Assembly (NCBI GenBank): GCA_020722065.1
Contig: DYLK01000003.1
Coordinates: forward strand, 1 to 64,000
Reading direction: 5' to 3'
Source of the DNA: Melioribacter roseus
Lineage (GTDB): Bacteria; Bacteroidota; Ignavibacteria; Ignavibacteriales; Melioribacteraceae
DNA: 64,000 nt
Shown piece after piece: positions 53,725-63,420 of this stretch. The position numbers and the translations under genes are program-made. The notes below the pieces were generated by a model, which ran no database searches, was not told the DNA's origin, and saw only the letters and a list, made by a program, of their open reading frames with translations. The stretch's first letter is position 1. Each line of letters opens with the position of its first letter.

Positions 53725-55383
53725 ATGAAAGACAACGAAAAATTTAACAAGCAAAAAGAAGAATATTTCAAAAAATTAAACAATTCAAAAGTTACTGGAA
53801 TGAAGTTTACTTCAGTTTCAGGGGAAAAAGTTGAGCCACTCTACTTTCCAAATGAAATTGAAAATGGTGATTATCTCGAGAAACTTGGATTTCCTGGCGA
53901 ATTCCCTTTTACACGTGGAATACATCCAACTGGTTATCGAGGGAAAGTGTGGACAATGCGTCAGTTTGCAGGATTTGGAACTCCAGAAGATACAAACCAA
54001 CGATTCAAATACTTACTTGCAAATGGGCAAACTGGTTTATCTGTAGCGTTCGACTTGCCAACATTAATGGGTTGGGATTCAGATGCCGAGATGAGCAGAG
54101 GTGAAGTTGGAATTTGTGGAGTTGCAATTTCCTCGTTGGAAGATATGGAAATTTTATTCGATGGAATTCCGTTAGATAAAGTATCTACTTCGATGACAAT
54201 AAATTCTCCTGCAGCGATGATTTATGCATTTTATTTAGCAGTTGCAAAAAAACAAGGAGTAAGTTTTGAAAAACTTCGCGGAACTTTACAAAATGATATT
54301 CTAAAAGAATATATCGCTCAAAAAGAATTTATTTTCCCTCCGAATCCTTCAATGAGAATTATTACTGATATGATAGAATTCTCAACAAAAGAAGTTCCAC
54401 AATGGAACCCAGTTTCCGTTAGCGGTTACCACATTCGCGAAGCTGGTTCAACTGCGGCACAGGAATTAGCATACACATTGGCTGATGGTTTTGCTTATAT
54501 TGAAAGTTGCATTGAACGAGGAATGGATGTTGATGAATTTGCTCCGAGAATTTCCTTCTTTTTTAATTCACATCTTGATTTTTTTGAAGAAATTGCAAAG
54601 TTTCGTGCTGCAAGACGAATTTTTGCTAAAAGAATGCGAGATGTTTACAAAGCTAAAAACCCACGATCTTGGTGGTTGCGTTTTCATACTCAAACAGCGG
54701 GCTGTACATTAACTGCCCAACAACCAGAAAATAATATTGTTCGAACGGCACTTCAAGCACTTGCTGGAGTTTTAGGAGGAACTCAATCTTTACATACAAA
54801 TTCAATGGATGAAACTTTAGCGCTTCCGAGCGAAAAAGCCGTTAAAATTGCATTACGAACACAACAAATTATTGCTTACGAAACTGGTGTTATAAACACA
54901 GTTGATCCACTTGGTGGAAGTTTTTATGTTGAATCATTAACCGACAAAATGGAAGAAATGGCAAATAAAATTTTTGAAGAAATAGATTCACTTGGCGGTG
55001 TAATACCAGCAATTGAAATTGGTTACTTTCAAAAAGAAATTGCTGAGGCGGCTTATAGATATCAAATGGAACTAGATAAAAAAGAAAAAATAATAGTTGG
55101 AGTAAATGATTTTGTAGATAAAGAAGAAAAAATTGATATTCCAATTCTTAAAATATCTGAAGATGTTGAAAAAACACAAATTGAAAGATTGCAATCATTA
55201 AAAGCTCGACGAAATAATTCTGAAGTAGAAAGATGTTTAGCAAAACTTGGTGAAGCGGCAAAATCTAACGAAAATTTAATGCCAATTCTAATTGAAGCAG
55301 CAGAAAATTACGTAACTTTAGGTGAAATGGTAAACGAGTTAAAAACTCACTTTGGCATTTACGAAGAAACAGTAGTCGTTTAA
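53725..55383 (+). CDS. Methylmalonyl-CoA mutase, large subunit
   Basis: A 552-residue TIM-barrel subunit that rearranges methylmalonyl-CoA and succinyl-CoA with adenosylcobalamin. It has [45 protein letters not shown] and the CoA-binding C-terminal [12 protein letters not shown] and [10 protein letters not shown]. It ends where the separate B12-binding domain would begin (no DxHxxG motif), so this is the large subunit of a two-gene mutase. The small B12-binding subunit and the repair G protein are not in the window. An IcmA-type isobutyryl-CoA mutase is an alternative. Confidence 0.9.
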   Translation: MKDNEKFNKQKEEYFKKLNNSKVTGMKFTSVSGEKVEPLYFPNEIENGDYLEKLGFPGEFPFTRGIHPTGYRGKVWTMRQFAGFGTPEDTNQRFKYLLANGQTGLSVAFDLPTLMGWDSDAEMSRGEVGICGVAISSLEDMEILFDGIPLDKVSTSMTINSPAAMIYAFYLAVAKKQGVSFEKLRGTLQNDILKEYIAQKEFIFPPNPSMRIITDMIEFSTKEVPQWNPVSVSGYHIREAGSTAAQELAYTLADGFAYIESCIERGMDVDEFAPRISFFFNSHLDFFEEIAKFRAARRIFAKRMRDVYKAKNPRSWWLRFHTQTAGCTLTAQQPENNIVRTALQALAGVLGGTQSLHTNSMDETLALPSEKAVKIALRTQQIIAYETGVINTVDPLGGSFYVESLTDKMEEMANKIFEEIDSLGGVIPAIEIGYFQKEIAEAAYRYQMELDKKEKIIVGVNDFVDKEEKIDIPILKISEDVEKTQIERLQSLKARRNNSEVERCLAKLGEAAKSNENLMPILIEAAENYVTLGEMVNELKTHFGIYEETVVV

Positions 55384-55406
55384 TATTGTTAACGAGTAAG
55401 AAATAA

Positions 55407-56624
55407 ATGATATTTCAATTAATTGGTTTGGCATCTCTTTTAGTTTTTAGTGCATTCTTTTCATCAAGTGAAATTGGGTATATTTTATCTAATAAACTTA
55501 AAATAGAAATTCGCTCGCGAAATAATAAATTATCTGCAAAAAATTCATATTATTTCTTTAAAAATCCACAAAAATATTTCTCAACTATTCTAATTTCAAA
55601 TAACATAGTAAATATTACATTTTCTTCATTTTTGACAATATTTCTTACGTATTATTTCAGTTTGACTGAAATAACGATTTTAGTGATGTCAACAGCTTTC
55701 ATTTTTCTGCTTGGAGAATTAATCCCAAAATTAATTGCAACTGAAAATCCAGATAAATTTTATGAATTTACATCAACCCCAATAAGAATAATCTCATTTA
55801 TTTTATATCCGTTTGTTTATTTGTCTGTAAAATTCTCCGCATTTATTACTGGGGATAAAATTAACGAACGTGGAATTAATTACATTTTATATCGAGAAGA
55901 TATTAACACATTAATTGAGGAAAGTAATGAAGCAGGAAATTTTGATGAACAAAATACCGACATTATCAAAAACGTTTTAAAAATGAGCAACCAACGAGTG
56001 GTTGAAGTTATGACACCTCGCACTGCAATTGTTGGAATTGATATTTCTTCAACAATTGAAGAAGCCTTAGATTTATTTATTGAAAGTGGTTATTCCAAAC
56101 TTGTTGTTTACGAAGAAAGTGCAGACCATATCCGCGGAATAATTCTTGCTTATGATATGTTCAAAAAACCAGAAAGTATTGAAAGCATCTTGCGTGAAAT
56201 TCCATACATTCCAGAAAGTAAAAGGAGTATGGATACTTTGGATGAACTTCTCGCAAAAAATATTTCGATGGCAATTGTTGTAGATGAATTTGGTGGAACT
56301 GCTGGATTAATTACAATTGAAGATGTAATTGAAGAAATGGTTGGTGAAATTAATGATGAATTTGATGACAATGAAATTGTTAATAAAAAAATTGATGATT
56401 CAACATTCCTTTTCAGTGGAAAAGCTGAAATTGATTTCATAAATGAAGAATTTGGAATTGGTATTCCAGATGGTGAATATGAAACAATTGCTGGTTTTAT
56501 CACTTCTCAAATTGGAAGGATCCCCGTAAAAGGTGAAAAAATTATGATTGGGAAATTCCAGATTGAAATACTATTCGCTGATAAAGTAAAAATTGAATTA
56601 ATTAAAGTTAAAATCCGAGCATAA
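55407..56624 (+). CDS. CNNM/CorC-family membrane protein with CBS pair
   Basis: A 405-residue protein. Residues 1-160 form a DUF21 transmembrane region (four hydrophobic segments; it begins LIGLASLLVFSAFFSSSEIG, followed by LLGELIPKLIATENP). Two CBS domains follow (about 190-310, with the MTPRTAIVGIDISSTIEEAL and AIVVDEFGGTAGLITIEDV segments), then a CorC_HlyC domain to the end. Such proteins are linked to Mg or cobalt handling. It lies 23 bases after the mutase gene and 3 bases before tgt. Confidence 0.9.
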   Translation: MIFQLIGLASLLVFSAFFSSSEIGYILSNKLKIEIRSRNNKLSAKNSYYFFKNPQKYFSTILISNNIVNITFSSFLTIFLTYYFSLTEITILVMSTAFIFLLGELIPKLIATENPDKFYEFTSTPIRIISFILYPFVYLSVKFSAFITGDKINERGINYILYREDINTLIEESNEAGNFDEQNTDIIKNVLKMSNQRVVEVMTPRTAIVGIDISSTIEEALDLFIESGYSKLVVYEESADHIRGIILAYDMFKKPESIESILREIPYIPESKRSMDTLDELLAKNISMAIVVDEFGGTAGLITIEDVIEEMVGEINDEFDDNEIVNKKIDDSTFLFSGKAEIDFINEEFGIGIPDGEYETIAGFITSQIGRIPVKGEKIMIGKFQIEILFADKVKIELIKVKIRA

Positions 56625-56627
56625 AAT

Positions 56628-57776
56628 TTGAAATTTCAATTACTCAAAACAGATTCACATTCCAAAGCAAGATTAGGGAAGATTATTACTGAACACGGTG
56701 AAATTGAAACTCCTATTTTTATGCCAGTTGGAACACAAGGAACCGTAAAAACATTAACTCCAAAAATGTTAAACGAAGATGTTAAAGCTCAAATAATTTT
56801 GGGAAACACATACCATCTTTATTTACGTCCAGGAACGGAAATATTACTGAAAGCTGGCGGTTTGCACAGATTTATGAATTGGCAAAAACCAATTCTAACA
56901 GATAGTGGCGGATTTCAAATATTCAGTCTATCAGAATTACGAAAATTAAAACCAGATGGCGTTCAATTCACTTCCCATTTAGATGGCTCAAAACATTTCT
57001 TTTCGCCTGGAAAAGTGATAGAAATTCAAAGAATAATCGGTTCAGATATTTTAATGCCACTTGATGAATGTACTCCGTATCCTTGTGAATTTGAATATGC
57101 AAAAAAATCGCAAGAATTAACATCAAATTGGGCAATTCTGAACAAAGAAGCTTTTGAAAAATCAGTTCCACTTTACGGACACAATCAAGCACTTTTTGGA
57201 ATAATACAAGGAAGTGTTTACAAGGAATTACGAGAAAAATCTGCAAAAGATTTAATAAAACTCGATTTTGATGGTTATTCAATTGGCGGTTTGGCAGTCG
57301 GAGAATCTACAGAAACTATGTACGAAATTGTTGATTTTACAACTGATTTCATTCCACAAGAAAAACCAAGATATTTAATGGGCGTAGGCAGACCAGAAAA
57401 TATTCTTGAAGCAATTGAACGTGGAATTGATATGTTCGATTGTGTTATGCCTACAAGAAACGCAAGAAATGCATATCTTTTCACTTGGGAAGGGATAGTA
57501 ACAATTAGTAACGCAGTATATTCTGATGATTTTTCGCCGATTTCAAAATCGTGCGGATGTTATACTTGTCAGAATTTTTCGAGAGCATATTTGCGACATC
57601 TTTTCAAAGCAAGTGAAATTCTTGCACTCGAATTAGCAACAATTCATAATCTTCATTTTTATTTAGAATTAGTAAAAACTGCACGTGAAAAAATCCAAAA
57701 TGGAGAATTTGTGCAATGGAAAAAAGCAATTATTGAAAAATTATCTATTAATATAAAATCATATTCGGAGGAATAA
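56628..57776 (+). CDS. tgt: tRNA-guanine transglycosylase (queuine/preQ1)
   Basis: Exchanges guanine 34 of GUN anticodon tRNAs for preQ1. The catalytic Asp lies in LTDSGGFQIFSL (about 90-101), the second catalytic Asp in MFDCVMPTRNARN, and the zinc site is the CGCYTCQNF and H segment near residue 305-335. The length of 382 fits bacterial Tgt. The start is TTG at 56628 (first residues MKFQLLKTDS), with no clear ribosome-binding site. It is followed by yajC by one-base overlap, the conserved tgt-yajC order. Confidence 0.96.
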   Translation: MKFQLLKTDSHSKARLGKIITEHGEIETPIFMPVGTQGTVKTLTPKMLNEDVKAQIILGNTYHLYLRPGTEILLKAGGLHRFMNWQKPILTDSGGFQIFSLSELRKLKPDGVQFTSHLDGSKHFFSPGKVIEIQRIIGSDILMPLDECTPYPCEFEYAKKSQELTSNWAILNKEAFEKSVPLYGHNQALFGIIQGSVYKELREKSAKDLIKLDFDGYSIGGLAVGESTETMYEIVDFTTDFIPQEKPRYLMGVGRPENILEAIERGIDMFDCVMPTRNARNAYLFTWEGIVTISNAVYSDDFSPISKSCGCYTCQNFSRAYLRHLFKASEILALELATIHNLHFYLELVKTAREKIQNGEFVQWKKAIIEKLSINIKSYSEE

Positions 57777-58144
57777 TGTACACATTACTTGCAATGGCAC
57801 CACAACCAAATGGTCAGGATGGCGGAATGTTCAGCACATTAATAATGTTTGCTGCAATATTTGCTATTTTTTACTTCATGATAATAAGACCACAACAAAA
57901 AAAACAAAAAGAAAGAGAAAAGATGATTGAAGCACTTAAAAAAGGTGATAAAATTGTTACAACTGGTGGTTTATACGGAGTAGTAGCTGGAATTGAAGAC
58001 AAAACTGTTTTAATTGATGTTGGAAACAATGTTAAATTAAAATATGATAAATCGGCAGTTAATGTTTTGGCAAGTAGCTCAAAAGATAAAAAAGCTGATG
58101 CTAAAAATGAACTTAAAACTGAAAATAGCGTTGAAGAAAAATAA
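57776..58144 (+). CDS. yajC: Preprotein translocase subunit YajC
   Basis: A 122-residue Sec accessory protein with one membrane helix (about 19-39, FSTLIMFAAIFAIFYFMII) followed by RPQQKKQKEREKMIEALKKG, then VTTGGLYGVVAGIED, typical of YajC. The C-terminal ~20 residues are a charged tail. Its start overlaps the tgt stop by one base (TAATG). secD and secF are not adjacent here. Confidence 0.95.
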   Translation: MYTLLAMAPQPNGQDGGMFSTLIMFAAIFAIFYFMIIRPQQKKQKEREKMIEALKKGDKIVTTGGLYGVVAGIEDKTVLIDVGNNVKLKYDKSAVNVLASSSKDKKADAKNELKTENSVEEK

Positions 58145-58155
58145 TTAATAACTAT

Positions 58156-58184
58156 CAGATTGCTACAAATTCTGTAGCAATCTG
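58156..58184 (+). terminator. Hairpin after yajC
   Basis: CAGATTGCTACA (58156-58167) and TGTAGCAATCTG (58173-58184) form a perfect 12-bp stem around a 5-base loop. An AATTAATTTTA tail follows rather than a pure T-run, but the stem's strength and position favour termination. Confidence 0.65.
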
Positions 58185-58215
58185 AATTAATTTTACTTAA
58201 TAAATTGGATTATAA

Positions 58216-59109
58216 ATGGTTAAAGTATTACCACTTGAGAAAAATTTTCTCGCAATAGAAAAAGAATTTTCAAAATATGAAAATTCTCAAATTGTCATTA
58301 TTCAGGCACCTTTGGAAAAAACGGTAAGTTACGGCAAAGGGACAAAGAATGGTCCAAAAGCAATTCTTGAAGCTTCGCATTATGTTGAATTTTTTGATGA
58401 AGAATTAAATAAAGAACTTTGTTTTGAAAAGGGAATTTCGACACTTCCAGAATTGAAAATGTCAGATTTATCCATTGAAAAATCACTTGAAGAAATTTAC
58501 AAAACGACAAAAAAAGTACTTGATGATGGAAAATTCCCAGTGATTCTTGGTGGAGAACACACAATTACGCAAGCAACATTTCGAGCTTTTCACGAAAAAT
58601 TCAAAGATATCTCAATTCTCCAATTTGACGCACATTCAGATTTACGCCAAGAATATGAAGGAACAATCTACTCACATGCTTCAGTTATGGCGAGAGTTGC
58701 AGAATTCAATAAAAATATTGTTCAAGTGGGAATTCGAGCACAATCAAAAGAAGAATATGATTTTATTAAAGCAAATAAAATCAAAACATTCTATGCAAGA
58801 GAAATATTTGCGAAAAATAGAGATGAATTGATTAAGCAAATTCTAAAAAGTCTGAAGAAAACAGTTTATATAACTTTTGATGTTGATGGGCTTGATCATT
58901 CAATAATGCCCGCAACTGGAACACCAGAACCAGGCGGTTTGTTGTGGGATGAAGCATTAGAAATACTGAAAGCAGTAGGAAAAACGAAAGAAATTGTTGG
59001 TTGCGATGTTGTAGAATTGGCGCCAAGTAAATATCATCCTTCATCAGATTTTGTAGCTGCGAAGTTAACATATAAAATAATGAACTACGCATTTCAAAAT
59101 TTTAAGTAG
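58216..59109 (+). CDS. speB: Agmatinase (ureohydrolase family)
   Basis: A 297-residue manganese enzyme that splits agmatine to putrescine and urea. The metal-binding signatures are GGEHTIT, QFDAHSDLR and TFDVDGLDHS, with the Glu of TGTPEPGG near the C-terminus. These match agmatinase rather than arginase, since the agmatinase-type spacing is kept. Formimidoylglutamase or guanidinase are less likely alternatives. It starts 72 bases after the yajC stop. Confidence 0.88.
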   Translation: MVKVLPLEKNFLAIEKEFSKYENSQIVIIQAPLEKTVSYGKGTKNGPKAILEASHYVEFFDEELNKELCFEKGISTLPELKMSDLSIEKSLEEIYKTTKKVLDDGKFPVILGGEHTITQATFRAFHEKFKDISILQFDAHSDLRQEYEGTIYSHASVMARVAEFNKNIVQVGIRAQSKEEYDFIKANKIKTFYAREIFAKNRDELIKQILKSLKKTVYITFDVDGLDHSIMPATGTPEPGGLLWDEALEILKAVGKTKEIVGCDVVELAPSKYHPSSDFVAAKLTYKIMNYAFQNFK

Positions 59110-59159
59110 AAATCAAGAAAATTTGTTATCTTATATATTAAATAGTTGCTAAAAAATAA

Positions 59160-60488
59160 ATGAAATTAAAATTTGCAATAATATTTTTAATCTTTACACA
59201 ATTTCTATTTTCACAAAATAACGGGAATGTTTATCATTTGCGTATTGAAAATGAAATTGATTTGGGTTTAATTCCTTACGTTAAACGTGGAATTGAATTA
59301 GCTGAAGAAAATAAAGCAAAGGCAATTATTGTTGAAATAAATACATTTGGCGGAAGACTTGATGCCGCAACTGAAATAAAAGATTTAATCCTTAATTGTA
59401 AAGTCCCAACAATTGCATTTGTTAACAAAAGAGCAATATCGGCTGGAGCTTTAATCACACTTTCTAACAAAACTATAATTATGTCGAAAAGTGCATCGAT
59501 TGGTGCGGCAACAGTTGTTGACCAAGAAGGGGAAAAACAAAGTGAAAAATATCAATCATTTATGCGTTCTGAAATGCGAGCTACTGCCGAGGCGACAGGT
59601 AGAAATCCTAAAATTGCAGAAGCGATGGTAGATGAAACGGTTCAAGTTGAAGGTTTAGACGATTCTTTAAAATTAGTAACTTTAACTTCTGAAGAAGCTA
59701 AAAAGTGGGGAATAGCTGACACAATTTTAAATTCAATTGATGATATTCTTAAATACAAGGATTTAGAAAATGCATCTGTTGTGGAAGTAAATCCAAATTC
59801 AGGAGAATCAGTTGTAAGATTTCTGAATCATCCAATAATTAGTTCGATACTTTTAATGGTTGGAATGCTCGGACTTTTTGTTGAAATAAAAACACCAGGG
59901 TGGGGAGTTGCTGGGACAATCTCGTTAATCGCATTTTTCTTGTTCTTTGGAACTGGAATTGTACTTGAAATTGTTTCACTTCTTGATGTAATTCTATTCA
60001 TATCTGGTGTAATTTTAATTATTGTTGAGATATTTTTTATACCTGGGTTTGGCGTTCCTGGTTTGCTTGGAATATTAATGATAGTTTTAAGTATGTTTTT
60101 GGGATTATTACCAGATTTCAATTTTATCACAACAGATTTAGTAGAATCTGCTATTTTGCAAATAGCAATTTCTTTAATCGCAACAATAGTTTTGGCAGTT
60201 ATTCTTCTTAAATATTTGCCAAAAACATCATTGATGAACAATTTTGTGCTAAACACAAGCATAAATAGTAAAAGTAGTTATGTAATAAATGAAAATAGAA
60301 GTGAATTAATCGGGAAAGAAGGAATAGCAATTTCAGATTTACGCCCTACAGGCTTTGCTATTATAGATGGAAATAGAGTTGATGTAATTACAGAAGGTGA
60401 ATTTATTTCTCGCGATTCAAAAATTGTCGTGATAAAAGAAGAAGGTTCAAAAGTTTTAGTAAAATTAATAGAAAGGTCTTATAAATGA
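59160..60488 (+). CDS. NfeD-family ClpP-class membrane serine protease
   Basis: A 442-residue protein. A signal peptide (about 1-18) leads into a ClpP-like protease domain (25-200) with the nucleophile S94 in RAISAGALITL and a Lys in the EEAKKWGIAD region that may complete the Ser-Lys pair. Several membrane helices follow (about 220-360) and then a C-terminal OB-fold (about 375-440, LIGKEGIAISDL and onward) typical of NfeD. The family helps regulate membrane proteases such as stomatins. It overlaps the following large secreted protein by 4 bases (ATGA). Confidence 0.88.
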   Translation: MKLKFAIIFLIFTQFLFSQNNGNVYHLRIENEIDLGLIPYVKRGIELAEENKAKAIIVEINTFGGRLDAATEIKDLILNCKVPTIAFVNKRAISAGALITLSNKTIIMSKSASIGAATVVDQEGEKQSEKYQSFMRSEMRATAEATGRNPKIAEAMVDETVQVEGLDDSLKLVTLTSEEAKKWGIADTILNSIDDILKYKDLENASVVEVNPNSGESVVRFLNHPIISSILLMVGMLGLFVEIKTPGWGVAGTISLIAFFLFFGTGIVLEIVSLLDVILFISGVILIIVEIFFIPGFGVPGLLGILMIVLSMFLGLLPDFNFITTDLVESAILQIAISLIATIVLAVILLKYLPKTSLMNNFVLNTSINSKSSYVINENRSELIGKEGIAISDLRPTGFAIIDGNRVDVITEGEFISRDSKIVVIKEEGSKVLVKLIERSYK

Positions 60489-63331
60489 AAAAGATGTTAT
60501 ATGTTCTTTTTGCTCTTGTAATCAGTACAAATTTATTTGCACAAATTACATATAGTGGACCAGCAGACGGTTCAGTTGCTACAGGTGTAATTGTTAGCAC
60601 GGATTCCTTTGGAAAATCCGAATTGAAACAATCACCACGTGTAAAATTATTTGTAAATCAAGATGTTAAACTAGTTGATGATATTTATAATAATACTTCC
60701 TCAACTGCCCCAGAAGGTTCAAATGTTGTTTCAAGTATAAATAAATCAATTAATGATTTTGAAGATAGTTTGATAACTTTCACAAGTTTTAAAGGATTTA
60801 CTCAAGAAAATTCAATTCCCCCAGATCCATATTTAGCAGTTGGACCAAATCATATAATTCAAGTTGTGAATAGTAGATTTATGATTTATGATAAAGAAGG
60901 AAACATACTGAAAGATATTGATGCAGATTCATGGTTTGCAAGTACACTAACAGGTGTTAGTACATTCGACCCAAAAGTAATATATGACCATTTCAGTGAA
61001 CGTTGGGTTCAAGTTTGGTTACATATTTCTTCAACAGAAGGATATTATTTGATTTCTGTATCTGATGATTCTGACCCATTAGGCACTTGGTTCAATTGGG
61101 CTTTGCCTTCACACTCAAACGGAAACACTCCATCGGGATCTTGGGGAGATTATGAAGGAGTTGGTTTTGATGATAAAGCTATTTACTTGACCTCAAATCA
61201 ATTTACCTTTGCTGGAAATTATGATAACACAAAATTGAGAATTATTGATAAAACAAATTTATATAATGTAACAGCACCAGGAGAAGTAACATTTAAAGAT
61301 ATTTGGAATATTACCTATCCTGGGACAAGTTATGATTGTTTTGGATTACGTCCAGCAAGAATGGAAACTAGTTCAACAAATTATTATTTTGCAGTACAAT
61401 CACCTTATTCTACAGGAACTAATGTTGGAATTTATACTTTAACCGACCCTTTGGGAACACCATCTTTAGATGGCGAAGCAGTTCCAACTGTTGCTTATTC
61501 AACTCCACCAGATGCTAATCAGTTAGGTGGTGGATCTCCACTAATTGATGGTGGAGGAGCATATTTTAGAAATGAACCACTATACAAGAATGGGAATTTA
61601 TATATTGTGCATGCTGTAAAAAATGGCTTGTATTCTGGAGTACATTACCTTGAAATTGGTACACGTGGTGGATTAAATGTAATTGAAGATATTGTTTTGG
61701 GTAACACAAATTATTATCATACATATCCAGCAATTGCAATTGATGCTAATAATAATAAATGGATTACTTATTCAAGATCATCAGCAAATGAATATATGGG
61801 GGCATACTTTTCTGTAATTCCAAATGGAAGTAGTTTACCAACAGCCGATCAAGTATTAATGCCAGGACAAGATAATTATGTTGTAACTTACGGAGGCTCG
61901 AGAAATCGTTGGGGAGATTATAATGGAATTTGGACTGATCCAGATGATAGAAACAATATTTGGATTTCAACTGAATTTGTTAACTTTTCGAATAATTGGG
62001 GAGTTTGGAACGCGGGAATACGAGCAATTCCTTTTGAAAATGCAACAATAAATATTTCAGCGGAACAATTAGATTTTGGACAAGTAGAAATCGGTCAAGA
62101 ATCAGAATACCAGAATATTGTAATCAAAAATTTTGGAAATGAACCACTTAATATTACAAATATCGAAAATACAGTTGGAGATATTAGTCTAACTTTTGAT
62201 AATCTCCCAATTGAATTGGCAGCTTATGATTCAGCAATTATTACTGTTCAATTTGTCCCAAATGCCGATTCTGTTTTTTCTGATAACATAATTATTACAG
62301 CCTCAGGAAATACATACGAAATATCAGTTTCGGCAGAAGGATATTTCATTCAGGAGGCTTACGAACATACAATCTACACTTCTACAGGAAGAGCAGATTT
62401 GGGTTCATTAGCAACACTTGATTTGCAAACTGCTAATTCAACTGTAGTTGGTCAAACTACTTTTTCAGCTGCTCGTTCTGTAACATATAATCCATTAACA
62501 AACAAACTTTGGGGAATAGGTGGTTTAGTTTCTCAAAATGCGGATATTATTGTAATATCCAGCAAAGATGGACAAGGATTTAAGAAATTTACATTGAATA
62601 ATGTTTATGATGCAATTGCTTTTGACCCAAATGGAATTCTTTATGGTGTAACTGACGATGAAAAATTATATACAATAAATACTGAGAATGGCGAAGAAAC
62701 TTTTATTGTTAATATCCCTACACGAATGGCGTCAATTACTTTTAGACCAACTTCATCTGAGTTGTGGGGAAGTTTAAGATCAAATACTACTAAAGATATG
62801 ATTGTTAAAATAGATTTAACTACAGGAGATACAACTCTTGTTGGAAGAACTGGCTTAAATAATGTACTTTGGGGAATGGCATTTGATAATGATGACAATT
62901 TATATGCAGTTCAAGGAACAGAATATCAGGAAAGTACTTTATTAAGTATCAATTCTAATACTGGAGTTGGAACAGCAGTCGGTTTAACTGGAAGAAAAGG
63001 ATTAATGGGTTTAACGTTTGCACGAGATGGATTGGTTGGTATTGAAATTAGCGACAACAATAATCCTACAAAATTCGATTTAATGCAGAATTATCCAAAT
63101 CCATTCAATCCAACAACAAAAATTAGTTATACATTGTCAGAAACAAGTCAAGTTGAACTTACTGTTTTCAATTCGTTAGGACAATCAGTAGCCACTTTAT
63201 TTAATGGAGTTCAAACTTCAGGAAATTATTCAATAGATTTTAATGGGAAAAATTTGGCAACTGGCGTTTATTTTTATAGATTAAAAGTAAACGAAAAAAT
63301 ATTTGTTAAAAAGATGATGTTATTGAAGTAG
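60485..63331 (+). CDS. Large secreted protein with type IX secretion sorting domain
   Basis: A 948-residue exported protein with a signal peptide (1-19). Residues 100-510 hold a beta-propeller-like region with several YLAVGPN- and WTDPDDR-type blades. Residues about 521-620 fit a choice-of-anchor D domain (DFGQVEIGQE, NFGNEPLNITNI), followed by a second propeller region (about 630-850). Residues 865-948 are a type A T9SS C-terminal domain, marked by QNYPNPFNPTTKISY and the GVYFYRLKVNEK strand, the signal for transport across the outer membrane. Likely a cell-surface adhesion or binding protein. Ligand unknown. Confidence 0.87.
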   Translation: MKKMLYVLFALVISTNLFAQITYSGPADGSVATGVIVSTDSFGKSELKQSPRVKLFVNQDVKLVDDIYNNTSSTAPEGSNVVSSINKSINDFEDSLITFTSFKGFTQENSIPPDPYLAVGPNHIIQVVNSRFMIYDKEGNILKDIDADSWFASTLTGVSTFDPKVIYDHFSERWVQVWLHISSTEGYYLISVSDDSDPLGTWFNWALPSHSNGNTPSGSWGDYEGVGFDDKAIYLTSNQFTFAGNYDNTKLRIIDKTNLYNVTAPGEVTFKDIWNITYPGTSYDCFGLRPARMETSSTNYYFAVQSPYSTGTNVGIYTLTDPLGTPSLDGEAVPTVAYSTPPDANQLGGGSPLIDGGGAYFRNEPLYKNGNLYIVHAVKNGLYSGVHYLEIGTRGGLNVIEDIVLGNTNYYHTYPAIAIDANNNKWITYSRSSANEYMGAYFSVIPNGSSLPTADQVLMPGQDNYVVTYGGSRNRWGDYNGIWTDPDDRNNIWISTEFVNFSNNWGVWNAGIRAIPFENATINISAEQLDFGQVEIGQESEYQNIVIKNFGNEPLNITNIENTVGDISLTFDNLPIELAAYDSAIITVQFVPNADSVFSDNIIITASGNTYEISVSAEGYFIQEAYEHTIYTSTGRADLGSLATLDLQTANSTVVGQTTFSAARSVTYNPLTNKLWGIGGLVSQNADIIVISSKDGQGFKKFTLNNVYDAIAFDPNGILYGVTDDEKLYTINTENGEETFIVNIPTRMASITFRPTSSELWGSLRSNTTKDMIVKIDLTTGDTTLVGRTGLNNVLWGMAFDNDDNLYAVQGTEYQESTLLSINSNTGVGTAVGLTGRKGLMGLTFARDGLVGIEISDNNNPTKFDLMQNYPNPFNPTTKISYTLSETSQVELTVFNSLGQSVATLFNGVQTSGNYSIDFNGKNLATGVYFYRLKVNEKIFVKKMMLLK

Positions 63332-63420
63332 TATTATCATTTTATTTGTTTTGAAAAGAAAAAAATAGAAATAGTTTCATAACTAATAACTAAATCTAAC
63401 AAAAAATATATGGAGGTCTT

